A DNA stretch of 60,564 nucleotides from a virus. Below the pieces are notes generated by a model, which was not told the origin of the DNA, made no database searches, and was given only the letters and a program-made list of their open reading frames with translations. The stretch spans positions 1 through 60,564 of IMG/VR virus record IMGVR_UViG_3300035670_000224. One strand, given 5' to 3'. This document shows positions 1 to 5,582 of this stretch, piece by piece; within the stretch, counting starts at the first letter, position 1; each line of letters opens with the position of its first letter. The position numbers and the translations under genes were made by a program.

Positions 1-109
1 CATACCAGTCTCTAAGTAAGACAGGGGCACCATTATCTAGCCAGTCCATAGTATCATTCATTGCTTCATTAACCAAACGGTTAAGCTCTTCTTCAGATAG
101 GTCTTTCAT
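1..109 (-). CDS. Hypothetical protein, C-terminus cut by window edge
   Basis: An ATG at 109-107 follows a good AAGGTG ribosome site and opens a reading frame that runs off the left edge. The 36 visible residues begin MKDLSEEELNRLV and look like a small acidic, helical phage protein. I do not recognise it. It is the last visible gene of a leftward trio whose genes abut with 1-9 nt spacing. If the window is a closed circle, the frame would continue 13 codons and stop at 60526-60524. Confidence 0.6.
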   Translation of the reverse strand, partial: MKDLSEEELNRLVNEAMNDTMDWLDNGAPVLLRDWY

Positions 110-110
110 G

Positions 111-347
111 TTAATGCACCTTAACTTCTTCCCCTGTATCAAGATGGAAAATCTTGTATTCGGGTATGTCTAGGTTTGTAACAATAGCTGAAGCTACTTC
201 GTAGTTTTTATATCGACCAAGTTCAGCAAAGTCCTTGAAGTTACCAACAGGGGTAATTACTACGACCTCTCTGTCTACGAATCTATGGTACTGACCTCTT
301 GTAGTTTCTGGAATAGCGGACTTTTGTGTTTTTACTAAATTTAACAT
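111..347 (-). CDS. Hypothetical 78-residue protein
   Basis: The start ATG (347-345) has a strong AGGAGGT site 5 nt upstream. The product is a small soluble protein with a central run of hydrophobic beta-type residues (VVVITPVG) and no signal peptide. It sits 9 nt downstream of the next leftward gene, so the two are co-transcribed from the promoter at 780-807. Function unknown. Confidence 0.75.
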   Translation of the reverse strand: MLNLVKTQKSAIPETTRGQYHRFVDREVVVITPVGNFKDFAELGRYKNYEVASAIVTNLDIPEYKIFHLDTGEEVKVH

Positions 348-356
348 AGCACCTCC

Positions 357-749
357 TTAATCTTGTTTATTAGAGAACTCTTCAATCAAAGAGTCTAACC
401 ACTGTAAACGCCCTTCTTTAAAATCTTTTGGCTGCATTTTCAAAGACAGCTTTGGATGATGACGATACATCCATCCTTCATACGAGCAGCAATTGTCCCC
501 TAACCTCTTCTCAATGACCTTTACTGCTACCTTACCTGCACGACTTTTATACTTTAGTGCAAGGCAGATATAATGATAAGAATCATCTGCAATACGTTCC
601 CTAGCTATCTTAAAGGCTTCAGCAATTTCTTTATCTGTTACTTCCCTTCCAATAGGGAATAGTTCTGTAATAGCGCTTACTTTACTCAACAACCATGTGC
701 TACCTTGCACATAAGCGTATTTCAACTTCTTACCGTATTTATCTACCAT
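357..749 (-). CDS. Hypothetical 130-residue protein
   Basis: I start this gene at ATG 749-747 because it has an AAGGAGG site 6 nt upstream. The upstream in-frame ATG codons lie close to or within the -10 region of the promoter. The protein is basic with a helical N-terminal half and a Cys-Cys pair near residue 86 (DNCCSYEGW). No family recognised. It is the first gene of the leftward trio. Confidence 0.75.
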   Translation of the reverse strand: MVDKYGKKLKYAYVQGSTWLLSKVSAITELFPIGREVTDKEIAEAFKIARERIADDSYHYICLALKYKSRAGKVAVKVIEKRLGDNCCSYEGWMYRHHPKLSLKMQPKDFKEGRLQWLDSLIEEFSNKQD

Positions 750-779
750 GTTAACCTCCTTAGTTGTTTGCATAGCTGT

Positions 780-807
780 ATTGTACAGCATATTTTTAAC
801 AAATCAA
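780..807 (-). promoter_or_regulatory. Leftward sigma-70 promoter for the 1-0.75 kb genes
   Basis: On the minus strand there is TTGATT (807-802), a 16-nt spacer and TACAAT (785-780), with transcription starting just upstream of the 749 start codon. Confidence 0.55.
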
Positions 808-987
808 GCAATATTACAAATTATTACGATTTAAGTCATATCTTTTTGTTACCCATCCAAGCGTGTCTTGGAATAGGCATCAATACCAAGGCTTGTCCAT
901 CTAAGAACAGTAGACCTCTTAGAGTCTATAAAGAACCATATTAAAGCATATGTACAAACAAAGAATGTTGTTAAGAAACAACAGACA

Positions 988-1021
988 ATAAAAAATCCCC
1001 TGTCCTTTCAGAGAGGGGATT
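988..1021 (-). terminator. Rho-independent terminator, leftward
   Basis: AATCCCCT and AGGGGATT form an 8-bp stem around a 12-nt loop. Read leftward, the stem is followed by a run of U residues. It would end transcripts that start at the 1775-1803 promoter. Confidence 0.7.
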
Positions 1022-1774
1022 AAATCGTTACTTCGTAACAAGACTTCACAAGCGCACTTTAGAATAGTAATATTCATATAGACTGACCAGTCTTTAGAAT
1101 CTTACTCTACCAAAGAAGGGAGAGGAGATTATTAGGTATCTTTATAAGTAAATTATTAGTAGTTTCTAATAAGATAGTAGTCATCAAAGACACACAAATC
1201 TAAGAACTGACAAGCTCTAGTATGTACAAATATGAAGTAAACTTCATATAAGACATAAACTTTAAGTTTAATATAACTAAAAGGTTATATATATACTTAC
1301 CTAGGGAAAATCGCGACGAAGTTTCGCCTTTTAGGAGGAAAGACGGTGCTATTGCTGTGTCTCTTCCTTATTCCCAAAAGGCGTTCTGCGTCACGTTAGC
1401 TAGGTTCAGTTAGATATGTTCTTACCTGAGGGTTGCTGACGTTATGGTACTTCACAAATAGTCTAGGGGAGGTGTTGAGGCTCCAGCCAAACAGTTTGCC
1501 GATTTTCTACAGTCCATCATTTAATATCCAAGAGCAGAAACGCTCAAGTATATTCGCTTGTAGGGGATTATTCGTCAATGGTTCAGACGTAATGTGCTTG
1601 ACAGCCTTTGCTGCTACGCTTGCGGAAGGAAGACTTGGTGAATCCCATTAGATGCCGCCTTTTATCCCGCAACACCCAACCGCCATTGTACCCGTAATAT
1701 GGTATTATACCACAACTTAGCTGCACTTCTACAACTAAGCCAGAGTTAGATATGATTTCTCATGTCATACTTTA
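1022..1774 (-). ncRNA. Candidate large structured noncoding RNA (unidentified)
   Basis: About 750 nt between a strong leftward promoter (1775-1803) and a leftward terminator (988-1021) with no leftward ORF of 60 codons or more. The segment from about 1300 to 1690 is clearly richer in G+C than the flanks. It contains nested stems: CGCCTTTT (1325-1332) pairs with AAAAGGCG (1376-1383) and encloses GGAAAGAC (1337-1344) paired with GTCTCTTCC (1359-1367, one bulge). A perfect 9-bp hairpin ATATGAAGT/ACTTCATAT lies near 1228-1249. A 72-codon rightward ORF (1433-1651) lacks a ribosome site. Its translation vaguely recalls the pseudo-proteins annotated over P4-type immunity RNA loci, so the functional strand is not certain. 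I see no protein gene here. Confidence 0.4.
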
Positions 1775-1803
1775 ATTATATCAAAAAAAATAAGAAAAGT
1801 CAA
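1775..1803 (-). promoter_or_regulatory. Strong leftward sigma-70 promoter
   Basis: On the minus strand TTGACT (1803-1798), 17-nt spacer, TATAAT (1780-1775). The -35 is preceded by CTTCAC, the same context seen at other promoters in the window. Confidence 0.75.
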
Positions 1804-1867
1804 GTGAAGTCGAAAAAATATGCTAAAAACTAGCTCAATTGTGCTAAATTTATAAAAAAAGTACAAT

Positions 1868-1887
1868 TTGTGCAATAATTACACAAA
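1868..1887. promoter_or_regulatory. Possible operator, inverted repeat
   Basis: TTGTG and CACAA form an inverted repeat immediately upstream of the -35 of the rightward promoter. Related CAATTGTGC and CAATTTGTGC copies lie within 50 nt. It sits between the two divergent promoters and could bind a regulator. No cognate protein identified. Confidence 0.3.
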
Positions 1888-1891
1888 CTAC

Positions 1892-1920
1892 TTGCTTTTT
1901 AGATGTTTTTATGCTACAAT
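1892..1920 (+). promoter_or_regulatory. Rightward sigma-70 promoter
   Basis: TTGCTT, 17-nt spacer, TACAAT, ending 19 nt before the ATG at 1939. It is divergent from the 1775-1803 promoter. Confidence 0.65.
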
Positions 1921-1938
1921 ACCTCCAAGGAATAGGCT

Positions 1939-2427
1939 ATGGACTTGAAAAAACTTAATGAATTGCTTGAGTATGTTCCTCAAACAGGGGTTGTGCTTAT
2001 GAGAAGTACCAAGCATAGGCTTATTGCTGATGCAGATGGTTTCTACACAGTGTACGATACGGAAACAAAGAAGAGGACAAAGGTTAAAGCTGACAGGCTT
2101 TGTTGGTCGTTAGGTAACAACAAGAAGTTGTTGAAAACTCAGAAGATTCTGCATAAGAATCTGAACTACACAGACAACAGACTACAAAACCTTGCTCTTA
2201 CTTCCTCTAAGGTGTTTAGCAAGGTTCAAGAGGCAGTTAAGAATCTTGGAGGTGGTCTAAGACTTGCTCCGCATCATCGTGATAGGTATGATATAAATAT
2301 TTTCTATTTCAGTAATAAAAGGCTTGTAAAAGAGATTTATTGTGATATAATTGTAGCAAAGAGAAGGTTACTTGTGCTACAGCTAAGGTACGCAAAAGTC
2401 CTTACAAGGTACTGTTATTTTGATTAA
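1939..2427 (+). CDS. HNH-endonuclease-like protein (degenerate)
   Basis: The 162-residue product opens with LNELLEYVPQTGVVLM, the usual N-terminal signature of phage HNH homing endonucleases. At residues ~68-87 it has ILHKNLNYTDNRLQNLALTS, matching the second half of the HNH site (His, then DNRxxNL). The first catalytic histidine pair is not obvious, so activity is doubtful. Free-standing HNH genes of this type are mobile elements in phage genomes. It is the first gene after the rightward promoter and has only a weak ribosome site. Confidence 0.6.
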   Translation: MDLKKLNELLEYVPQTGVVLMRSTKHRLIADADGFYTVYDTETKKRTKVKADRLCWSLGNNKKLLKTQKILHKNLNYTDNRLQNLALTSSKVFSKVQEAVKNLGGGLRLAPHHRDRYDINIFYFSNKRLVKEIYCDIIVAKRRLLVLQLRYAKVLTRYCYFD

Positions 2428-2442
2428 AGAAGGGGGGGGTAA

Positions 2443-2631
2443 ATGAATGTAGGACAACTGAAAGAGACCTTAAAGGGTTTTAATGATGAGACCGAGATTA
2501 AGATTGGTGGCTGGACAGAGTCCAATTCTGGAGTGTACCGTTATAGGACAACAACTCTTGAATCAGGGCATATAAACACTGAGACTGCACAGGCTACAGG
2601 TAAGACAGTAATTGTGCTAGACTCAGATTAA
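2443..2631 (+). CDS. Hypothetical 62-residue protein
   Basis: A very strong purine-rich site (AAGGGGGGGG) precedes the ATG. The start MNVGQLKETLKGFNDETEI resembles the many small phage proteins that begin with a helix and a 'peptide-DxEV' strand. It shares this layout with the 2711 gene, so the two may be distant paralogues. Function unknown. Confidence 0.65.
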   Translation: MNVGQLKETLKGFNDETEIKIGGWTESNSGVYRYRTTTLESGHINTETAQATGKTVIVLDSD

Positions 2632-2710
2632 CGCAAAAGTCAGCATCTACGGCACGGCGTACGCTGGGACAGCCGAGTTATGACTCTGAATACAACGAAG
2701 GAGAGAAGCT

Positions 2711-2950
2711 ATGAGCGGAACGATGACGGTGAAAGAACTGATAAATAAATTGCTGGAGTACGACATGGACGAGCCTGTGTTTATCGGGCTGGGAAGCCGA
2801 AGCATCCCTGACGGTAGCGCGGAAATAATGGGGGTAGCGGAGTGGTCTTCAACCATCACCTGCGGCTTCGGGGTGTACCTCAATCCGCGTGAGCACTTGG
2901 AAAACCACGATGCGCCATCTAATGCAGAAATACTCAGATTAAAATGCTAG
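2711..2950 (+). CDS. Hypothetical 79-residue protein
   Basis: ATG 2711 follows an AAGGAGAG site. The N-terminus MTVKELINKLLEYDMDEPVFIG is a common small phage-protein fold of unknown role. The gene and about 70 nt upstream are visibly richer in G+C than their surroundings, which suggests a recent transfer. Its stop codon overlaps the next start (ATGCTAG), giving translational coupling. Confidence 0.7.
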   Translation: MSGTMTVKELINKLLEYDMDEPVFIGLGSRSIPDGSAEIMGVAEWSSTITCGFGVYLNPREHLENHDAPSNAEILRLKC

Positions 2951-3183
2951 TGTTTACTATTTCTTTTGTATATGTGCTAAGCCTAGGTGCTACCCTTTCT
3001 TATGGAATTTTTGATAAATTTTCTAGGCTTGTCACTGTCTCTTATGCTGAGGCAGCGTACAACACTGTTCTTGCGATAACCCCAGTGCTAAATTCTTTTA
3101 CAGCTTTGCTGTTCACTTTCAGATTCTACAGGAAGAAGGTTAAAGACCTAGATATATTATCCACTTCACTTGACAATCATTAA
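2944..3183 (+). CDS. Small membrane protein, two transmembrane segments
   Basis: The 79-residue product has hydrophobic stretches at ~2-22 and ~40-60, followed by a basic RFYRKKVK tail, so two inner-membrane helices are likely. It overlaps the upstream gene by 7 nt and its own end overlaps the next promoter. No family recognised; a superinfection-exclusion or accessory lysis role is possible but not supported further. Confidence 0.55.
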   Translation: MLVFTISFVYVLSLGATLSYGIFDKFSRLVTVSYAEAAYNTVLAITPVLNSFTALLFTFRFYRKKVKDLDILSTSLDNH

Positions 3184-3198
3184 AAAATATGTTATAAT
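3170..3198 (+). promoter_or_regulatory. Consensus sigma-70 promoter
   Basis: Perfect TTGACA, 17-nt spacer, extended TGTTATAAT. It is preceded by TTCAC, the same context as the promoters at 18612 and 25046. Confidence 0.85.
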
Positions 3199-3345
3199 TA
3201 AATGTCAAGCATAAAATAATATAAATTCAATACTTAGGTTATCAGGATAACAAAATCTTCTTGCCCTGCCTTAACACTGAAGTAAATTACGATTGTTTGA
3301 CATAATCTGTTGACACTCGTTTACTCCTTTCTGATTGACTCAACC

Positions 3346-3375
3346 AAGGGAACAGTAACCCTTCCCTTCGGGGTT
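3346..3375 (+). promoter_or_regulatory. Leader with two mutually exclusive hairpins
   Basis: AAGGGAA (3346-3352) pairs with TTCCCTT (3362-3368). The overlapping AACCC (3357-3361) pairs instead with GGGTT (3371-3375). The two stems cannot coexist. They lie in the ~190-nt leader between the promoter and the ATG at 3396, a layout seen in attenuators or translational switches. Confidence 0.35.
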
Positions 3376-3395
3376 TAATAAATAACTAAGTAGGT

Positions 3396-3575
3396 ATGGA
3401 AACTAAAAATAATAAGAATGGTTACAATAGAAAACCATCAGGAATATTTGCACAAGAGGAAGAAGACGACTTCTACCTAGAGATACAGACCTTGGTAAAT
3501 CCTACAGGCTGTACGCCTGTTGTACTGTACGATAGAGAAGAAGAGATACAAGAAAATAACTTATACAGTGCTTAG
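3396..3575 (+). CDS. Hypothetical acidic 59-residue protein
   Basis: ATG at 3396, stop TAG at 3573-3575. The product starts METKNNKNGYNRKPSGIF, contains a run of five acidic residues (EEEDD) and a second acidic stretch near the C-terminus. It is soluble and has no Cys pair or signal peptide. The ribosome site is weak (TAAGTAGG, close to the start). It is the only ORF served directly by the 3170 promoter. Function unknown. Confidence 0.5.
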   Translation: METKNNKNGYNRKPSGIFAQEEEDDFYLEIQTLVNPTGCTPVVLYDREEEIQENNLYSA

Positions 3576-3596
3576 GAGTACGGTATAATAGAAATA

Positions 3597-3670
3597 TGTG
3601 TTGTCGTCTAAATGCTAGGACAGCCCTCGACGGAGGGTAGATGCAGGTTAAAATCCTGCCGATGCGTACA
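3597..3670 (+). tRNA. tRNA-like element with aberrant anticodon loop
   Basis: The acceptor (TGTGTTG with CGATGCG, several G-U pairs), a D-stem GTCT/GGAC, an anticodon-like stem GCCCT/AGGGT and a perfect T-stem GCAGG/CCTGC can be drawn. However, the anticodon loop is 6 nt (CGACGG) without a recognisable U33, the D-loop lacks GG and the T-loop lacks C56. No CCA is encoded. It is best read as a degenerate tRNA or tRNA mimic; no amino acid identity can be assigned. Confidence 0.35.
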
Positions 3671-3933
3671 AGACTTTCAGCGAGTAGCTGATGGCACTAT
3701 GGAAAGACATAGACCAAAATAAAACGTACTGTGACTATAATAATAAAAAAGCAGTACATTTGGTTTTGGTGCGGTGTGGATGGACACACAAGGCGAGTTA
3801 TGTTTGCGTGAATAAGAATCGCAAACGGCGGGCTGTTAATACGTAATAGACAGGCACTGGCAGGGTCTTAAAAATCCGAGACGCTAATCGGCAACCTGCA
3901 AGCTGGTATCAAGCCCAGTCACCAATTAAATCA
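3671..3933 (+). other. Hairpin-rich noncoding stretch before tRNA-Glu
   Basis: No ORF with a ribosome site. Successive stems include TCAGC/GCTGA, CTATG/CATAG, GTACTG/CAGTAC, GTGT/ACAC, GTTTGCG/CGCAAAC and a nested set near 3850-3925 (ACTGG/CCAGT enclosing GCAGG/CCTGC and GTCTT/GAGAC). This density suggests a structured RNA co-transcribed with the tRNA. I cannot assign it to a family. Confidence 0.35.
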
Positions 3934-4008
3934 GATGCTATCGTATAATGGTCAGTACAGCAGGTTTTCATCCTGCTAATCAGAGTTCAATTCTCTGTAG
4001 CATCTCCA
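3934..4008 (+). tRNA. tRNA-Glu (anticodon TTC)
   Basis: Acceptor GATGCTA pairs perfectly with TAGCATC. D-stem GTAT/GTAC, anticodon stem GCAGG/CCTGC with 7-nt loop TTTTCAT, T-stem CAGAG/CTCTG with loop TTCAATT. Discriminator T and an encoded CCA follow. This is a canonical class I tRNA. Confidence 0.92.
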
Positions 4009-4030
4009 AGTAAACAAGAAGGGGGCTAGA

Positions 4031-4213
4031 ATGCGTTTAAAAGCTGTTTTAGTGCTGTTATTTGCGTTGGCAATACCTGCACAAGCAAAATCACCAGAAG
4101 CCCCTAAAATCCTCTTAGAATGTGGTTCCTTAGCTGGCTTTGGAGCATTGCATCTGTATCTTAAAGACGGAACAGGCATAACCATAAATATTAAGTGCGG
4201 AATGCAAGCATAG
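4031..4213 (+). CDS. Small secreted protein with signal peptide
   Basis: ATG 4031 follows AGAAGGGGGC. The 60-residue product has a clear Sec signal, MRLKAVLVLLFALAIPAQA, with an AQA cleavage site, leaving a mature peptide of about 40 residues with two cysteines that could form a disulfide in the periplasm. It is 22 nt after tRNA-Glu and 9 nt before the next small membrane gene. Function unknown. Confidence 0.65.
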   Translation: MRLKAVLVLLFALAIPAQAKSPEAPKILLECGSLAGFGALHLYLKDGTGITINIKCGMQA

Positions 4214-4222
4214 GAGAAAGAA

Positions 4223-4339
4223 ATGCAAGAAACAAACGAACTTGTACAGATAAGCGGAGCACCTACATCTGACTGGGTAATGGATGTGTTTATTTTCTTG
4301 TTTAACTTTTTTGACTTGCTCTTTGGTTGGATGTTCTGA
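4223..4339 (+). CDS. 38-residue single-pass membrane peptide
   Basis: ATG 4223 has an ideal AGGAGA site. The product starts MQETNELVQISG and ends in a very hydrophobic segment rich in Phe (VFIFLFNFFDLLFGWMF), typical of a single inner-membrane helix. It is too short for family assignment. It follows the secreted protein gene by 9 nt, as in an operon. Confidence 0.55.
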   Translation: MQETNELVQISGAPTSDWVMDVFIFLFNFFDLLFGWMF

Positions 4340-4354
4340 CAGTGAGCTCTGTCT

Positions 4355-4423
4355 CTAAAAGTCTGCTACTTTATCTAATGATGTCTATTCTTGGTAAAGA
4401 CAAATAAGGTTGTAGACTTTTAG
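4355..4423 (+). ncRNA. Structured RNA closed by a 10-bp stem
   Basis: CTAAAAGTCT (4355-4364) pairs perfectly with AGACTTTTAG (4414-4423). The enclosed segment holds an inner TGTCT/AGACA hairpin. No ORF overlaps it. Two CCTAGG palindromes follow at 4428 and 4467. Role unknown. Confidence 0.35.
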
Positions 4424-4489
4424 CTTCCTAGGTTGTAAGTCAATAAGACTAAACACTACATATACACCTAGGAGCTAGATAAATAAAAC

Positions 4490-4569
4490 ACCCGTCAAGC
4501 CTAGAACGCTGGAGAACTGTAATACTGGCAGTGCTGGGCTGGAAACGGTCGATGCTCAAACCGACGGGT
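4490..4569 (+). ncRNA. Compact multi-stem RNA element
   Basis: Outer stem ACCCGTC (4490-4496) with GACGGGT (4563-4569). Inside are AGCC/GGCT enclosing ACTG/CAGT, and a separate CGGT/ACCG arm. The 7-bp closing stem and 80-nt size recall a tRNA, but no proper D-, anticodon- or T-loop can be drawn. It lies 46 nt upstream of the 4615 gene and could be a riboregulator or a highly diverged tRNA. Confidence 0.35.
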
Positions 4570-4614
4570 TAATTTACAACATGGTGTAAACAATACACAC
4601 AAAAGGAATCAATA

Positions 4615-4743
4615 ATGAATTTTCTGAAATCAGCAGTAAGCGCAGTTAAGGGTGTGTTTACACCAACAACAGTCACTTTCATAAACCTGAATTGGTGCAA
4701 GATTGCACTTGTCGTAGTTAGTCTTATTGCATTCTTTAAGTGA
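4615..4743 (+). CDS. 42-residue single-pass membrane peptide
   Basis: ATG 4615 has an AAAAGGA site. The product starts MNFLKSAVSAVKGVF and ends with a hydrophobic helix (CKIALVVVSLIAFF) and a terminal lysine. It is the third tiny exported or membrane product between the two tRNA genes. Function unknown. Confidence 0.5.
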   Translation: MNFLKSAVSAVKGVFTPTTVTFINLNWCKIALVVVSLIAFFK

Positions 4744-4794
4744 GTATGTTATATACGAAATAATGAATGCGAATACCAGACCGTTGTGATATAT

Positions 4795-4871
4795 TGACGG
4801 TTAGCCAAGCTGGTTAAGGCATCGGATTTTGATTCCGACATTCGCAGGTTCAACTCCTGCACCATCTGCCA
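4795..4871 (+). tRNA. tRNA-Gln (anticodon TTG)
   Basis: Anticodon stem TCGGA/TCCGA with loop TTTTGAT, T-stem GCAGG/CCTGC with loop TTCAACT, D-arm GCC/GGC, encoded CCA at 4869-4871. The acceptor TGACGGT/ACCATCT has a U-U at 1-72 and a C-A mismatch at 4-69. The weak 1-72 position is typical of glutamine tRNAs, while the 4-69 mismatch is unusual. Confidence 0.85.
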
Positions 4872-4884
4872 ACAAACAAAATTT

Positions 4885-5005
4885 TGTGCAAGTTTCATCT
4901 CTTGCACATAAAAAGTTCTAACTACCTTAGAACCCTTATGACAGCGGATAGGCTATCAACCTTAGCGTCATATTAGATGGTACTACTAATTAAAATAACA
5001 GTACC
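4885..5005 (+). other. Train of consecutive hairpins after tRNA-Gln
   Basis: Four back-to-back stems: TGTGCAAG/CTTGCACA (4885-4908), GTTCTAA/TTAGAAC (4915-4933), TATGAC/GTCATA (4937-4972, with inner GATAG/CTATC) and GGTACT/AGTACC (4979-5005). No ORF lies here. They may protect or process the tRNA transcript. Confidence 0.4.
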
Positions 5006-5017
5006 GCATTTAGCTAA

Positions 5018-5045
5018 GGAAGCCTTCTCTGAGGGCTTTCTTTTT
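5018..5045 (+). terminator. Rho-independent terminator
   Basis: AAGCC (5020-5024) pairs with GGCTT (5034-5038), followed by TCTTTTT. It closes the tRNA and small-gene transcript before the packaging genes. Confidence 0.6.
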
Positions 5046-5108
5046 AGTCTTTGTAAGTATATTAAATATATTGTGTAAGACAAACATTAAAAAGAAATTG
5101 AGTAGATT

Positions 5109-5492
5109 ATGGTATTCAGAAAAACAGTAAATGGTGAAGTCGATGCTGACATCAACACCAGCGGAAGACCGCTAAAGGGCGATGGAACTAAGAAACTGAC
5201 TAATCGTCAGATTCGTGAAAAAGAGTTCCTATCTCTTGCAAGAAAGTTTAAACCCCTTCAGGCTGCTGCTCTTGCTACTGCATCAAAGATTATGCAGAAT
5301 GAAGAGTCTAGCGATATGAATAGGCTTAAAGCGTCTGCTTTAATTATTTCGACATACCAAGACTTGTTAAAAGATGTCTACGACAAGGATTATGACGCAG
5401 AAGGTGCAGATGAGATTCAACAAGGGAATAAAGCGCCCGTGTTTTCTTTATCTATCGTAGGCGGTAACGAAGAAGAAAAGAAAAAGAAGTAA
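5109..5492 (+). CDS. terS: Small terminase subunit (putative)
   Basis: The 127-residue protein lies at the usual terS place, ahead of the large terminase and portal. It is mostly helical: a basic N-terminal third (TKKLTNRQIREKEFLSLARK), a central helix, and a highly charged C-terminal tail ending in a run of Lys. TerS recognises the packaging site and loads TerL on DNA. Sequence similarity alone is weak, so the call rests on length, composition and position. The start has only a weak ribosome site. The nuclease gene at 5583 separates it from terL. Confidence 0.6.
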   Translation: MVFRKTVNGEVDADINTSGRPLKGDGTKKLTNRQIREKEFLSLARKFKPLQAAALATASKIMQNEESSDMNRLKASALIISTYQDLLKDVYDKDYDAEGADEIQQGNKAPVFSLSIVGGNEEEKKKK

Positions 5493-5582
5493 GTTTTAAC
5501 AACAGCTAGGGTCATTCCCGAAAGAGAACTCCTCATTCTCCCGCTGTTTGTTTTATTTTAGAGGATTATCTGAGGAGATAAT

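Noticed and set aside
705-944. Rightward 79-residue ORF.
   Set aside because: It is antisense to a well-supported leftward gene and its promoter and has no ribosome site.
1433-1651. 72-residue rightward protein in the 1.3-1.7 kb region.
   Set aside because: There is no ribosome site, and strong nested stems and promoter layout favour RNA. I keep only a remark on its resemblance to pseudo-proteins over immunity RNA loci.
3845-3925. A class II tRNA (Leu/Ser type) ending in CACCA.
   Set aside because: Stems can be drawn, but there is no U33, no D-arm and the T-loop is 8 nt, so no tRNA identity is supported.
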